Positions 1-11,593 of a stretch of 64,000 bases of DNA are shown piece after piece. The notes beneath the pieces were generated by a model that had not been told where the DNA came from, did no database searches, and saw only the letters and a list, made by a program, of their open reading frames with translations. Positions within the stretch are counted from its first letter, which is position 1; every line of letters begins with the position of its first letter. Origin of the DNA: Rapana venosa (taxonomy: Eukaryota > Mollusca > Gastropoda > Neogastropoda > Muricidae); contig CM054143.1 in assembly GCA_028751875.1 (NCBI GenBank), forward strand, positions 68,034,194 to 68,098,193. Direction: 5' to 3'. The position numbers were made by a program, and so were the translations under genes.

Positions 1-884
1 ACATCTTGGACCCCACAGTGACCACAGAACACCTTGCAATTACAACGGGAACCACGTGCTGGAACTATGTGCAGAGCATGATGTGATCATCACCAACACC
101 TTTTTCCAACACCGAGCCTCCCAAATTTACACCTGGTACAAGTGGAACGACCTCAACATCTCGTCTCAAATCGACTTTATACTTGCAAGATCTAGAACAC
201 GTTACGCCATCAAAGACTCAAAAGCCATCCCCAATGCCAACCTTGACACTGACCACAGGCCTGTCATTCTATCCTCCAGTACTCAGGAGAAGAAAATAAT
301 AACTGCTAGGAAGAACCAGCCTGAAAAGATCAACCTCCTCAAACTGAAAGAGAAAGAAGTGCAAGAACAGATTCATAGTGCTATCAAGGTGAAACTTGAC
401 TCCATTGATACAGCACCTCTCAACATGGAGCAAGTCTGGGACACCTTCAAGCCAGCTCTCTTGAACACCTTAAGGGAAGTTTGTGGGACAAAGAAATGTG
501 GAGGTAAAAACAGGAAAGCTACAGCTTGGTGGAACCAAGAGGTGAAGGAAGCCATCAAGAAAAAAAAGCAGCTATATAAAGCTTGGGTCAAGACCAAGAC
601 AGAAGAGGACTACGTCAAGTACAGAGTCGCAAGAAGACATAGTAAACGTGTTGTGAAAGCCTCCAAAGAAAAATCTTGGGCGACTTATGGAGAGAAGTTA
701 TGTGAAATTTGCAAGGACTCCCCAAGAGAATTTTTCAAAAGTGTGAAGACGATGAGAGTAAGAGATGAGCCATTCAATCCAACAACAGTAGTGAATGATG
801 CAAATGGAGAGGCACTGCACAAAGAAGAGGAAATTCTGAAACGATGGGAAGACTATTTTAAAGATCTTTTAAACCCATCTGGAG
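1..884 (+). mobile_element. LINE-C fragment: endonuclease C-terminus and pre-RT linker
   Basis: An open frame enters from the left edge. The first in-frame Met is at 56, but NYNGNHVLELCAEHD upstream of and across it is already coding. This is the C-terminal part of the EEP-fold (apurinic-like) endonuclease of a non-LTR retrotransposon. IDFILARS lies at residues 39-46 from Met56, and the catalytic TDHR block at 65-68. A Lys/Glu-rich linker follows, with EVKEAIKKKKQLYKAW and ILKRWEDYFKDLLN, the segment that normally precedes the reverse transcriptase. In this family the endonuclease nicks the target and the RT copies the RNA there. No RT is present, because the frame runs into the 3' end of a different LINE at about 885. 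There is no internal stop over 280 codons, so the fragment is fairly young. The clade is not resolved. Confidence 0.88.
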
Positions 885-1271
885 TACAAGCTTCCAGCTC
901 TCAGTTCTCACCAACCTAGTTATGACACTTTTAAATCCAGCCACAAGACATATTTATTTCAAACCTAAGATTTTCCCCCTCCTGTTTCATATCAGAACTA
1001 TCCCACCTTTCACTAAACCATGTCCTATCACCCTGCTAAAGTATACGACCTGTGTGAGTATGTGTGCTTTTGAAAAACATTTGACTATTGAAATTTTATT
1101 TCATAGATTTTGTCTGCAGCGCACCATGTTTGTAACATCTGTTTGTTTAAACTATTGATTATTTATCATTGATTGCATGACTGTCAGATTAGGTTGAATG
1201 TATGCGCTTTGATTTGTCTTTGCAAGGTATAGCGCTATACAAGTTCCAATTATTATTACTATTATTATTAT
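885..1271 (+). mobile_element. CR1-like LINE 3' end with (ATT)n tail
   Basis: A frame different from the preceding LINE reads DTFKSSHKTYLFQT and stops at 966-968, the usual C-terminus of CR1-type ORF2. The untranslated region that follows matches the minus-strand element at 60.09-60.77 kb in the stretch tttatttcaaacctaagatt. It ends with the motif agcgctatac and an (ATT)n tail at 1249-1271. The 5' boundary (about 870-905) is uncertain because the LINE-C frame continues to a stop at 917-919 inside this element. It is a dead 5'-truncated copy. Confidence 0.75.
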
Positions 1272-1557
1272 ATCTGTCACAACTCTTTTTTTTAAAAGGT
1301 AGTTACTCAAACCTATTCTCGAAAGGTGGGCCTAGATTGGTGTGACTAGCTGGTTGTCCTTAATTTGTCTGGAAGATGTGGTGGCAGCTGCAGCAGTCTC
1401 CCAAAGTACGACCCAGAGGCAAAAATATACACACAAGACACTTTATTTTCACTTTCCTTCACATTAAAAATCTCTATCTAAGCTAACATGCCAAACAACA
1501 CCCCTCCTTCCTTCCTAACACCCCTACCAAAAATAGAAGCAAAAGAAATCAACACAA
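1272..1557. other. Unassigned flank of the minisatellite
   Basis: No gene recognised. On the minus strand gaaaataaag at 1441-1450 could serve as a polyadenylation signal for a transcript leaving the minisatellite. Nothing else supports such a transcript. Confidence 0.3.
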
Positions 1558-4500
1558 ACAACACTGATACACTCTCACACACTCTCAACATGCCCACAGA
1601 ACACAACACTGATACACTCTCACACACTCTCAACATGCCCACAGAACACCAACACTGATACACCTCTCACACACCTCCAACATGCCCACAGAACACAACA
1701 CTGATACACTCTCTCACACACTCTCAACATGCCACAGAACACAACACTGATACACTCCTCTCACACACTCTCAACATGCCACAGAACACAACACTGATAC
1801 ACTCTCTCACACACCTCTCAGCATGCCCACAGAACACAACACTGATACACTCTCTCACACACTCTCAGCATGCCCACAGAACACAACACTGATACACTCT
1901 CTCACACACACTCAACATGCCCACAGAACACAACACTGATACACTCTCTCAAAACACTCTCAACATGCCCACAGAACACAACACTGATACACTCTCTCAC
2001 ACACTCTCAACATGCCCACAGAAACACAACACTGATACACTCTCTCACACACTCTCAACATGCCCACAGAACACAACACTGATACACTCTCTCACAACCC
2101 ACTCTCAACATGCCCAAAAGAACACAACACTGATACACTCTCTCACACACTCTCAACATGCCCACAGAACACAACACTGATACACTCTCTCAAACACTCT
2201 CAACATGCCCACAGAACACAACACTGATACACTCTCTCACACACACTCAACATGCCCACAGAACACAACACTGATACACTCTCTCACACACTCTCAACAT
2301 GCCCACAGAAACACAACACTGATACACACACTCTCAACATGCCCACAGAACACAACACTGATACACCTCTCTCACACACTCTCAACATGCCCACAAGAAC
2401 ACAACACTGATACACTCTCTCACACACTCTCAACATGCCCACAGAACACAACACTGATACACTCTCTCACACACACTCAACATGCCCACAGAACACAACA
2501 CTGAATACACTCTCTCACACACTCTCAACATGCCCACAAACACAACACTGATACACACTCTCAACATGCCCACAGAACACAACACTGATACACCTCTCAC
2601 ACACTCTCAACATGCCCACAGAACACAACACTGATACACTCTCTCACACACTCTCAACATGCCCACAGAACACAACACTGATACACTCTCTCACACACTC
2701 TCAACATGCCCACAGAACACAACACTGATACACTCTCTCACACACTCTCAACATGCCCACAGAACACAACACTGATACACTCTCTCACACACTCTCAACA
2801 TGCCCACAGAACACAACACTGATCTCACACACTCTCAACATGCCCACAGAACACAACACTGATACACTCTCTCACAACTCTCAACAATGCCCACAGAACA
2901 CAACACTGATACACTCTCACACTCTCAACATGCCCACAGAACCCAACACTGATACATTCTCACACACTCTCAACATGCCCACAGAACCAACACTGATCTC
3001 ACACACTCTCAACATGCCCACAGAACACAACACTGATACACTCTCTCACACACTCTCAACATGCCCACAGAACACAACACTGATCTCACACACTCTCAAC
3101 ATGCCCACAGAACACAACACTGATACACTCTCTCACACTCTCAACATGCCCACAGAACACAACACTGATACACTCTCTCACACTCTCAACATGCCCACAG
3201 AACACAACACTGATACACTCTCACAACACTCTCAACATGCCCACAGAACACAACACTGATACACTCTCTCCCACTCTCAACATGCCCACAGAACACAACA
3301 CTGATACACTCTCTCACACTCTCAACATGCCCACAGAACACAACACTGATACACTCTCACACACATTATCAACATGCCCACAGAACACAACACTGATACA
3401 CCTCACACACATTATCAACATGCCCACAGAACACAACACTGATACACTCTCACACACATTATCAACATGCCCACAGAACACAACACTGATACACTCTCAC
3501 ACACATTATCAACATGCCCACAGAACACAACACTGATACACTCTCACACACATTACAACATGCCCACAGAACACAACACTGATACACTCTCACACACATT
3601 ATCAACATGCCCACAGAACACAACACTGAGACACTCTCACACACATTATCAACATGCCCACAGAACACAACACTGATACACACTCTCACACACATTATCA
3701 ACATGCCCACAGAACACAACACTGATACACTCTCACCACTCTCAACATGCCCACAGAACACAACACTGATACACTCTCACACACTCTCAACATGCCCACA
3801 GAACACAACACTGAACCTTCTCACACACTCTCAACATGCCCACAGAACACAACACTGATACACTCTCACACACTGTCAACATGCCCACAGAACACAACAC
3901 TGATACACTCTCACACACTCTCAACATGCCCACAGAACACAACACTGATACACTCTCACACACTCTCACATCCCCCACAAAACACAACACTGACACACTC
4001 TCACACACTCTCAACATGCCACAGAACACAACACTGACACACTCTCACACACTCTCAACATCCCCCACAGAACACAACACTGACACACTCTCAACATGCC
4101 CACAGAACACAACACTGACACACTCTCACACACTCTCAACATGCCCACAAACACAACACTGATACACTCTCTCACACACTCTCAACATGCCCACAGAACA
4201 CAACACTGATACAACTCTCTCTCACACACTCTCAACATGCCCACAGAACACAACACTGATACACTCTCTCTCACACACTCTCAACATGCCCACAGAACAC
4301 AACACTGATACACTCTCTCACACACTCTCAACATGCCCACAGAACACAACACTGATACACTCTCACACACTCTCAACATGCCCACAGAACACAAACACTG
4401 ATACACTCTCACACACTCTCAACATCCCCACAGAACACAACACTGACACACTCTCACACACTCTCAACATGCCCACAGAACACAACACTGACACACTCTC

Positions 4501-4627
4501 TCTCACACACTCTCAACATGCCCACAGAACACAACACTGATACACTCTCACACACTCTCAACATGCCCACAGAACACAACACTGATACACTCTCACACAC
4601 TCTCAACATGCCCACAGAACACAACAC
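1558..4627. repeat. 45-50 bp minisatellite array, about 65 copies
   Basis: The unit is aacactgata-cactctctca-cacactctca-acatgcccac-agaacac (47 bp). Shorter 45 bp units lack one CT pair, and some units carry single indels. Variants are clustered: units with acattatcaac sit between about 3358 and 3705, and units with ctgacaca instead of ctgataca between about 3990 and 4490. Such blocks are expected from local unequal exchange or gene conversion. The 45 bp units read in frame as 15-residue repeats (MPTEHNTDTLSHTLN), giving spurious open frames up to 168 codons. The 47 bp units change frame, so the array is unlikely to be coding as a whole. The minus strand is GT-rich. Confidence 0.97.
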
Positions 4628-4866
4628 GACGGGAAAAGTCAGCTAGGTCAGAACGAAACAAGGGAGACCACTCCACTTGGATGTTGCCGCTGCTGTGCCG
4701 ATGATGGGGATGGCCAACGTCGCGAAAACTCCTGTCCATTCCAGAAGTGGTTCCAGAATTAATGGCATCAGAGGCGGCTTCAGAATCAGCGTTGTCAGTG
4801 TCCCTTTCTTCTCTCCTCGTTGCTGAAGATCAGGTCAGCGTCCTCGTCCCTTGTCAGAGCAGTCCT
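4600..4866 (-). pseudogene. Possible PiggyBac-like acidic N-terminus
   Basis: Reading leftwards, one frame gives DEDADLIFSNEERRKG. After a one-base shift it gives DNADSEAASDAINSG, then IQVEWSPLFRSDLADF, before running into the minisatellite and stopping. An acidic, Ser-rich leader followed by a W-x-P segment is typical of PiggyBac transposase N-termini, and a clear PiggyBac fragment lies 0.7 kb away on the same strand. The two pieces do not join into one frame. It could instead be an unrelated acidic protein or chance. Confidence 0.25.
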
Positions 4867-5583
4867 GCTGGAACATCCCGCACAACAGGCTGTGCCCACA
4901 CAATTAATACAGTGTCACAACATGAGTGTCAACCCCTCCCTCCATCCCGCGCTTTTCTCCACCTTATTACACCATTTCCATCATCAAATTGCCTCCTATG
5001 AGGTAACAATTATCAAATTAGCATTCATTCAACCCTTTACCATTCGCATATCTTACAGAGAAACCCTCTGTAGTATTCGAAAATTCACGCAGTTTTTAAA
5101 GAAAATAAGGTACCTCAAGTACACAAAGTGCTGTACAGTTACTATTGTTCGCAGAGCATTCATATTTGGCCAAAGTATTCATATGATGTCATACTTTGTT
5201 CTGCACCCTAAGATGTGTGGCCTGCCTACATGTGTCGTGCTGCTGTCCCCTCTTTGTCACCAAATACAGGTAACATTGCAGTGACATCATGCTGTTAGTC
5301 TACTACTACCCTCTAACATGAGCAACATACATATGTGATTTAAAAAAATAATAAGTGTGGTCTTGCCTGAATGTCTCCTCCATCGCATCCACCGTCATGG
5401 TAATCCAATCGAACATTCACACTTGTCACAAAATTACTGTCACCAAGTCTACATTTTCTGAGTGGAAAGTATTCAAACATATTGAAAACAACGTTGACTA
5501 ATGGGCATATATTCATTATTTACAAATGTACGCTCACGCCAACTATTTACAAAAACACTAGTGTGTCCTTCACCAATAGCCAG
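4867..5583. other. Unassigned; probable decayed PiggyBac 3' region
   Basis: AT-rich sequence without a convincing gene. It lies directly downstream, in minus-strand sense, of the PiggyBac fragment and may hold its remains. I could not see a terminal inverted repeat or paired TTAA target sites. Confidence 0.3.
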
Positions 5584-6239
5584 TTACATGGCTGTCACAA
5601 TACAGGTGTCACAGCCCAGTGTCTCGTCCAGGTGTGTTGGCATGTTTCTCAGGTGAAAATACTCATTAATTTTGAGAAATCTGATTTTCGTCATAATAGT
5701 ACTGATCCATGACTCAGAAAATCTCAAATCAGTAGACCAGTAGAGATGAAGTCTTGGCAAACGCTTGATCCCCATCACGATCAAAACTGACAGGTAAACC
5801 CTAATTTCATCAGGTGTTGTTTCTGTCCACAATGGATCTATGACTAAGCCTTTCACATCGATCTTTTGCCTGGCATAATTGTTAGTTTCATCCGCTGCAG
5901 TTTGAAAAAAATGTTGGGGCACAAACAAAACAAAGTAATCTAAGGGCTTGGCATTCAGTGGGAGAGTTTGTGCCGGCCCAGTTGGCAGCGTGAAGTCTTG
6001 CACTGTGCCAGGCCCTGTGCGCCTCGCCACGTCGTCTGCAATGAAGCTGACGGAATGTTATCCTCAGCATCACTTTCCGACTCACTACCTTCTCCCATTT
6101 CATCTCCTTCTTCTACATCTACTTCAACATCGGATTCAACATTTTATTCTCTTTTGAACTGTTCCACTTGAGCCAAAATAGCTTCAATTTCCACATCAGT
6201 ATATTCCTCCCAAATCGTGTCCTCCATCTTTACTGCCAT
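5584..6239 (-). pseudogene. PiggyBac transposase, N-terminal fragment
   Basis: The likely start is the ATG at 6239 (MAVKMEDTIWEEYTD), followed by an acidic region (SDVEVDVEEGDEMGEGSESE) that is interrupted by an in-frame TAA after FKRE. A one-base shift near 6030 leads into the conserved domain: PLDYFVLFVPQHFF, ETNNYARQK, TTPDEIRVYLSVLIVMGIKR, and LPRLHLYWSTDLRFSESW. This is the N-terminal half of the DDE_Tnp_1_7 (PiggyBac) domain, which precedes the first catalytic Asp. Homology stops at about 5584, so all three catalytic Asp residues of this cut-and-paste TTAA-targeting enzyme are missing. A stop, a frameshift and the truncation make it inactive. Confidence 0.88.
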
Positions 6240-6406
6240 TTTTAGCTACAGGAAAGCGTGGGAAAGACAAAGCCAGTCACTGGCCAATTTCTTGTGAATG
6301 GGAGGCTGTGTAGTACTGAATTTGGTGCCCATTCCTTCCTTAGTTTATGCTGACCTCAGTGGAATGTTCATTCATAGCGTGCTGTACTAGGTAGAGCTTA
6401 GTGCAT

Positions 6407-6450
<44 letters not shown>

Positions 6451-6729
6451 CTACAGTGGGTAAAAATGGGAAAGGGTCATCAAATAAACTGTCAGACAGA
6501 CATACCAATAAACAAGACATAGCCTCCGGCTGCTGGTTCACATTCAACAACAACGCTACTACAGTCGGAGGGACAAGACAGATTACTGGGGATACTGCAT
6601 GAATCGGGCGACACTGGTCAGTCCGCAGTCCCCTCTATTTTTCCCACAAAACAGTTCACCGGAAAACCCCAGAACTATAAAGAGACAAAAGAATTGTGTA
6701 GTGAAAATAGTCTCTAAAAACAAACGGAA
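6240..6729. other. Unassigned sequence with a 42-base G run
   Basis: The stretch holds an uninterrupted run of 42 G at 6409-6450. The rest shows no recognisable gene. Purine tracts this long are unstable and hard to sequence, so the exact length is doubtful. Confidence 0.8.
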
Positions 6730-7461
6730 TCTATCTATCTATATGTCCCGTAGTCTGACGACCGTGGGGGCACCCTCAAAGACTCAACAACCAGTTCCCT
6801 CCATTCCTCTCTCTGTTCTGTCCTTCTCAGGGTTTTGTTGAGTTCTAGGCCTGTCCATTCGCTGATGTTATCCTCCCAGCTCTTCCTTGGTCTGCCTCTT
6901 CTTCTTCCTCCTTGGACAGTGCCTTGTAAAATTGTCTTTGCAAGTCCTTTGGATCTTGTGACATGCCTATACCATTTAAGTTTACGCTTTTTCACGATTG
7001 TTAGAAGGTTCTCATAGGGTCCAATGGTTTGCTGGATTCTGTTATGCACGCTTTCGTTGCTTATGTGGTCTTTGTAGGAGATGCCAAGGAGTCTCCGAAA
7101 GCATCTCATCTCCACTGCCTGTACTCTTCTCTCCAAATCTGCAGTCAGGGTCCATGATTCACAGGCATACAGAAATATGGATATGACAAGGGAGCGCATT
7201 AGTCTGATCTTGGAGATAAGTGAGATATTTTTCTCTCTCCAGATGGTGTTTAGTTTTGACAGTGCTGTTATTGTCTGTGCAGTCCTGCATACTACTTCTG
7301 GCTTGGATCCCTGGTCTGATACAATGGCTCCCAGGTACTTGAAGCCTAGAACTGTTTCCAGCTTCTGGTCATTAACCCTGATATCAGTGCTAATGCCGTT
7401 GGTGTTATTAGTCATCAGTTTGGTCTTCTCTGCACTGATTCCCATGCCATATGTTTTGGAG
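6730..7461 (-). mobile_element. LINE-A copy 1, 5'-truncated RT 3' part
   Basis: The minus strand encodes the RT thumb and C-terminal part: YGMGISAEKTKLMTNN, LETVLGFKYLGAIVSDQG, ISLISKIRLMRSLVIS, RRLLGISYKDHISNESV, GRPRKSWEDNISEWTGLEL, ending at TYR. It matches the larger copy at 15.9-17.9 kb closely until ttttggag at 7461, where homology stops. The FADD catalytic motif is therefore missing. The 3' end is a short (GATA)n tail (ctatctatctat on plus), shared with the copies at 8538 and 15879. It abuts an RNase H LINE on its 5' side. Confidence 0.92.
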
Positions 7462-8241
7462 CAAGTGATAAAACACACATGCTTTTTAATAATGGATCAA
7501 ATCCAACACTAATGCCCAGTTTTCGAATAGATGATGGAAATTTAGAATACAAGCAAACTGTCAATTTTTGTTTGTTTGAGTTTTTCTTTCAACAAAACTG
7601 ACATGGAACAACCACATTGAGTACATTCTGAATAAACCAAGGAAAATGTTAAACATTCTGAAAGTTATTGGCAAACAGTCATGGGGTCAGGATATGCTGA
7701 CCTTATTGCACCTTTCAACATCTTTCTTCTCTCACAAGTACGTATGCCCAAGAAGTATTTGTTAAGCCCAGATATCTTTCAAGAAAACTTCAAAGTATAG
7801 ACTAAGCATACAAACTGCTCTAGTCTACCAGTAATGCCCCGTATAAAAACAATAGCGCATGATGGAATATACATTAGAAAACACCCAAGGATTGCTGTTG
7901 TAAATTTTGTCGAGAAGTATGACTGTTTAAAATGATTTGCAGCCGCAAAAATCTCAAGTCTAGACATTTTCCGAAGAAGCAAGAATGATACCTCTAATAA
8001 CACCACACTGATACATACACGTCTCAAACTGTATAAATGCTGATTGAATCCATATATCAAATTGCTAAAAGAGATGAGATCCCCACTCCACTGGGAACAC
8101 TCAAAGAGCACAGTTACTCAATATATGACTTCATAAAGAATGGATTATAAAGTCTTCCTAAGCAAAAATATCTTTGGAAGAACATTATCACACATTTAAA
8201 GTTTTTAACAGAGGATAGCTACACAATAATGCTTGGTGCTA

Positions 8242-8252
8242 GCATACACTAT
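8242..8252. other. Target-site duplication, copy 1 of 3
   Basis: gcatacactat, immediately left of the SINE-2 insertion. Identical sequence recurs at 8527-8537, and ten bases of it at 8693-8702. Confidence 0.85.
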
Positions 8253-8526
8253 GTAAAGGTAAAGATCCATAACTATAAGGTCGAGGGATGAGGCATCAGA
8301 GACCTCACTTCTCTAGGGCCATGCATAATGAGGGTCGCCATCTCCTCCCTCGCTGCTTTACTTTCCGACCCTAAAAGAGGGCAGGTACCCATTTACAGCT
8401 GGGGAACTGTACGAAGCCAAGGCAGCAAGCAAAGATACCTCACACCACACTGGTAAACACGCTCTAAACGTGCTTAACTTGGCTGGGGGAAAGCGAGTGC
8501 TCTGACCACTGAGCTATCCCGTCCCC
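8253..8526 (-). mobile_element. SINE-2 (tRNA-derived), flanked by target duplications
   Basis: The minus strand begins ggggacgggatagctcagtg, followed by gagcactcgctttccccca. The first part resembles a tRNA with a polymerase III box A (tagctcagtgg). The body runs through a core ending near atggatctttacctttac. A second, noisier copy lies at 21.79-22.09 kb. It has no coding capacity and depends on LINE proteins for movement. Eleven-base duplications at 8242-8252 and 8527-8537 mark it as a retroposition product inside the RNase H LINE. Confidence 0.9.
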
Positions 8527-8537
8527 GCATACACTAT
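8527..8537. other. Target-site duplication, copy 2 of 3
   Basis: gcatacactat, the right-hand duplication of SINE-2. Its last ten bases are also the left-hand duplication of the LINE-A scrap that follows. Confidence 0.85.
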
Positions 8538-8692
8538 CTATCTATCTATCTGTCCCGTAGTCTGACGACCGTGGGGGCACCCTCAAAGACTCAACAACCA
8601 GTTCCCTCCATTCCTCTCTCTGTTCTGCCTTTCTCAGGGTTTTGTTGAGTTCTAGGCCTGTCCATTCGCTGATGTTATCCTCCCAGCTCTTC
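8538..8692 (-). mobile_element. LINE-A 3' scrap (copy 2)
   Basis: About 155 bp of the LINE-A 3' end: the (GATA)n tail, then the last codons (SWEDNISEWTGLELNKTLRK to YGTDR). It is severely 5'-truncated, as is usual for target-primed insertion. It is flanked by the ten-base duplication catacactat (8528-8537 and 8693-8702) and sits directly against SINE-2. Confidence 0.92.
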
Positions 8693-8702
8693 CATACACT
8701 AT
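8693..8702. other. Target-site duplication, copy 3 of 3
   Basis: catacactat, the right-hand duplication of the LINE-A scrap. The interrupted RNase H LINE resumes here in the frame HYTRLKIPKTVSS. Confidence 0.85.
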
Positions 8703-9480
8703 ACCAGATTGAAAATCCCAAAAACCGTTTCATCTTGGGGAGAATATTTCAATTTTTACAGCAGAACTCGTAGTTATACTAATGGCACTTAATTTTTTTA
8801 ATCAACTTTCCAAAAGCTTTTTTAAAATACTTTTTTGTGTTGATTCAAAATCAGTAATTCAAGCCATCAGCTCTATGCAAACAAAAGTTAGATCTGAACT
8901 TGTAATAGAGATTTGTCATTTAATTCATCTCCTCACCTTAAAAGGCACAGATATAACTTTGTGTTGGATTCCATCTCACTGTGGTGTATATCACAATGAA
9001 AAGGTTTCAAGACCTTTGAGCAAAAAAAGGGGCCAGACAATTAACAGACGTGGCAACATTAAAGCTCCACTTGTCACTACACCAATCAATGTTATCAGAT
9101 CGTGCAAAAAGTACAGCAAAAGTTATTCCAGTGTGAAAAAAAGAGACTTGGTTGTCTAAATGTATATGAAGAGATGGTAAACTTTGAGCGTTTTGTTAAA
9201 ATATATGAAACTGATTTTTTTTCATGTAAAATAAATTGTTGCTCTGGCTTGTAGATGGGAATAGAACTGTTTTAAGACAAAATATGTTGAACATGTTTCA
9301 TGTATATGTGGCCATAGTATAACTTTGGATCCTATCTTGATATGCAGTATGCTGAAAAGTTACATACCTGTTCCTACCTCAGCATCGTCATCAGCTATAT
9401 TCAGTGATCTTTTAATGAAGTATAATTTTTTAAAATCATTATTGCATAGTCCAATTGGTTCATTGTTATGATTATTATGG

Positions 9481-11454
9481 ACTTTAAAGACATTATCCTT
9501 CTGCGATTTAGATTTTCTCTCGTTGGTTACGGTTACAAATAGTTTTATTGTTCATTCGTTAGATTCTGTTAGAAATTGGGATTTTTATTATTCTGTACTC
9601 AAGAATTATGTGTATTTACATTTTCTTACAGTTCTGTGTAGATTTAATTATTACATTAATCCCTTACCCCACTCCCACAATTCCTCCCCCCCCCCCCCCC
9701 TTCCCTCCACTTTCTTTCTTTTCTTAATGTGTCTAATATCACATTTTGTGAAGAGACGTAAAATGAAATCGAACACACACACATCAAAATTAACTTGGAA
9801 TGCTCTGAATAGTGGATACATTTTAACAAAAGCAAGGAACTGCATTAATTTTCTTCTTTAAAACGGTTAGCAGACAGTCCTGGGGACAAGATAGCTATGC
9901 CGCACAATGTTGTCAGACAGCTGACCATTGAAGAAGACAGGAGAGATGGTGACGTGTATGGATCACTAAAATTGTTCACAGCAAGCGTTTCTCAGTGTCT
10001 GTGTGACTGAAATGAAGATGAGCCAGAAGTGTAACAAAGTCAACCATCTCTGCATTTTGCTGTAGTGGATGGAAATTACTAATCTGCTACTGAATACGGG
10101 CCTCATCCATTTTAAAAAATGTGGTTTTTTCCCATAATTAGTGACAGGAATTGTGTAGATAAGATTGATGACAGAAAGCTAAAGACAGCTCATGTCACTT
10201 CAAGGACTACACAACTACATGGAGGTATGTCTTCCTTGTCAGTGCAGCTGGTTTTTCTTTTCACAGTTTCTCAGTTGTCATTTTTTACCACCAATTTTTT
10301 AAAAAAGAAGATTCATTTATTAAAACAAGAAACAGATACAGCATTGAAATTCTGAGTGTTTTTTCTTTGTGTTAAGATCTTAAGTTCTACAGATTTATTT
10401 GTGTTTACATGAATAACTTCTGAAGTTATAGCAATTTGAAATTCTGCATCCAGCCACACTTGTGACAAAAATCCAGGAACAAAAAAAGAAAACTTCACAG
10501 AAAATCAGCAAACTGTTCAGTGTAAAAACAAATCTGCAAAAATAAAGAAATCATCTGTAAAAACTTATCTAACAACAACAAAATTAAAATATGTATACAG
10601 TATCTTTCAAGTTGTGTTCTTTCCAAATGAATTGTTTGTATGTTGGCCATTCAGAATTGGTTTCCACAGCAATGGAGGGTCATCATGCATAATTCATTTT
10701 ATAATCTAGTTACAACTGATTTTTCTGATTCCCAAGCCCTATGTGACATAATTATAAATCTGAAACAACAAAACCCCCTTCAAAACAATTTATAATATAT
10801 ATTTCATCAGTTAACACCCCCATGACTTGCCTGAAGTACCGGGCATGTTTCTGTATCCATACATGTGTTCTGCAGTGAATGTGTGCAGTCGTCTCTTCAA
10901 ATGCAGAACAAATTTGGGGACTGTTTCACTGACCACCATTTTGTAAACACTGAACAAATGCGCACAGAAAAAACAACGGCTATTCACAGCACAGCTGTGC
11001 CAAGTCTCTCACCTCCAAGAATGACAGCAGCTTACACACACACACACACACAAAGGGTGGGTGTGAGAGTGTTCAACCATGTCAGTGCATGTTGCATGTG
11101 TCAGGGGCTGTGTTTTCACTCGTGTTTGGTTTTTACTGTCAGCTGGCCAATCTTTCAGCCTGAAGAAGGTTTTAAATCAACCAAAACTTTGCTCTGCCAA
11201 ACACTTGGGTGTTGCCTTTTTACTTGTCTGCTTTTATATATAAAAATTGTATTTATGATGTAGCAAAACTCATAGTTCTTAACTTAAACCATAGTTCCAT
11301 AGTTTCACGCAATTTTCCACAGAAATTGTGGAAAAAGTGTAGGGGTATGCAACCCTGACCTATTCCTGTTCACACCTCACACTGCACACTGGTGTCAGGC
11401 CAATGACTGTACAGTGGGAATGCAATCACTGATGGGCAATGCACTGTTCACAGT

Positions 11455-11456
<2 letters not shown>
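9481..11456. other. Non-coding sequence, nothing recognised
   Basis: AT-rich, with a C run at about 9687-9701 and a short (AC)n tract at 11034-11053. The first 200-400 bases may be the untranslated 3' end of the RNase H LINE. Open frames here lack recognisable motifs. Confidence 0.5.
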
Positions 11457-11507
<51 letters not shown>

Positions 11508-11530
11508 GTGTGTGTGTGTGTGTGTGGTGT

Positions 11531-11593
<63 letters not shown>
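11457..11593. repeat. (GT)n microsatellite
   Basis: About 137 bp of (TG)n with a few point interruptions. The reverse frame (HTHTHT) is spurious. Confidence 0.97.

Larger units (their letters stand above)
7462..9480 (+). mobile_element. RNase H-bearing LINE (I-like group), interrupted remnant
   Basis: Broken plus-strand frames form the C-terminal half of an ORF2: FRIDDGNLEYKQTVNF, then TWNNHIEYILNKPRKML, then KYDCLK up to about 8240. After two inserted elements the frame resumes with YTRLKIPKTVSSWGE, SIFTAELVVILMAL and the RNase H block CVDSKSVIQAISSM and LCWIPSHCGVYHNEKVS. A Cys-rich block, CICGHSITLDPIL, follows near 9300. The E in TAEL and the D in VDSK are the second and third RNase H acidic residues. 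The final GNE-x-AD block is spoiled (HNEKVSR). RNase H in such elements degrades template RNA during reverse transcription. Many stops and shifts show an old, dead copy. Exact ends are not visible. Confidence 0.8.

Noticed and set aside
1870..4540. Open frames of 70-168 codons with MPTEHNTDTLSHTL repeats, as a possible repeat protein
   Set aside because: 47 bp units change frame at almost every repeat, runs survive only where 45 bp units cluster, and the reverse strand is equally open. A minisatellite explains it.
1558..4627. CRISPR-like array of regular repeats
   Set aside because: There are no unique spacers. The whole unit repeats, and the genome is eukaryotic.
5584..6239. Functional or domesticated PiggyBac transposase gene
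   Set aside because: In-frame stop, frameshift, and truncation before all catalytic Asp residues.
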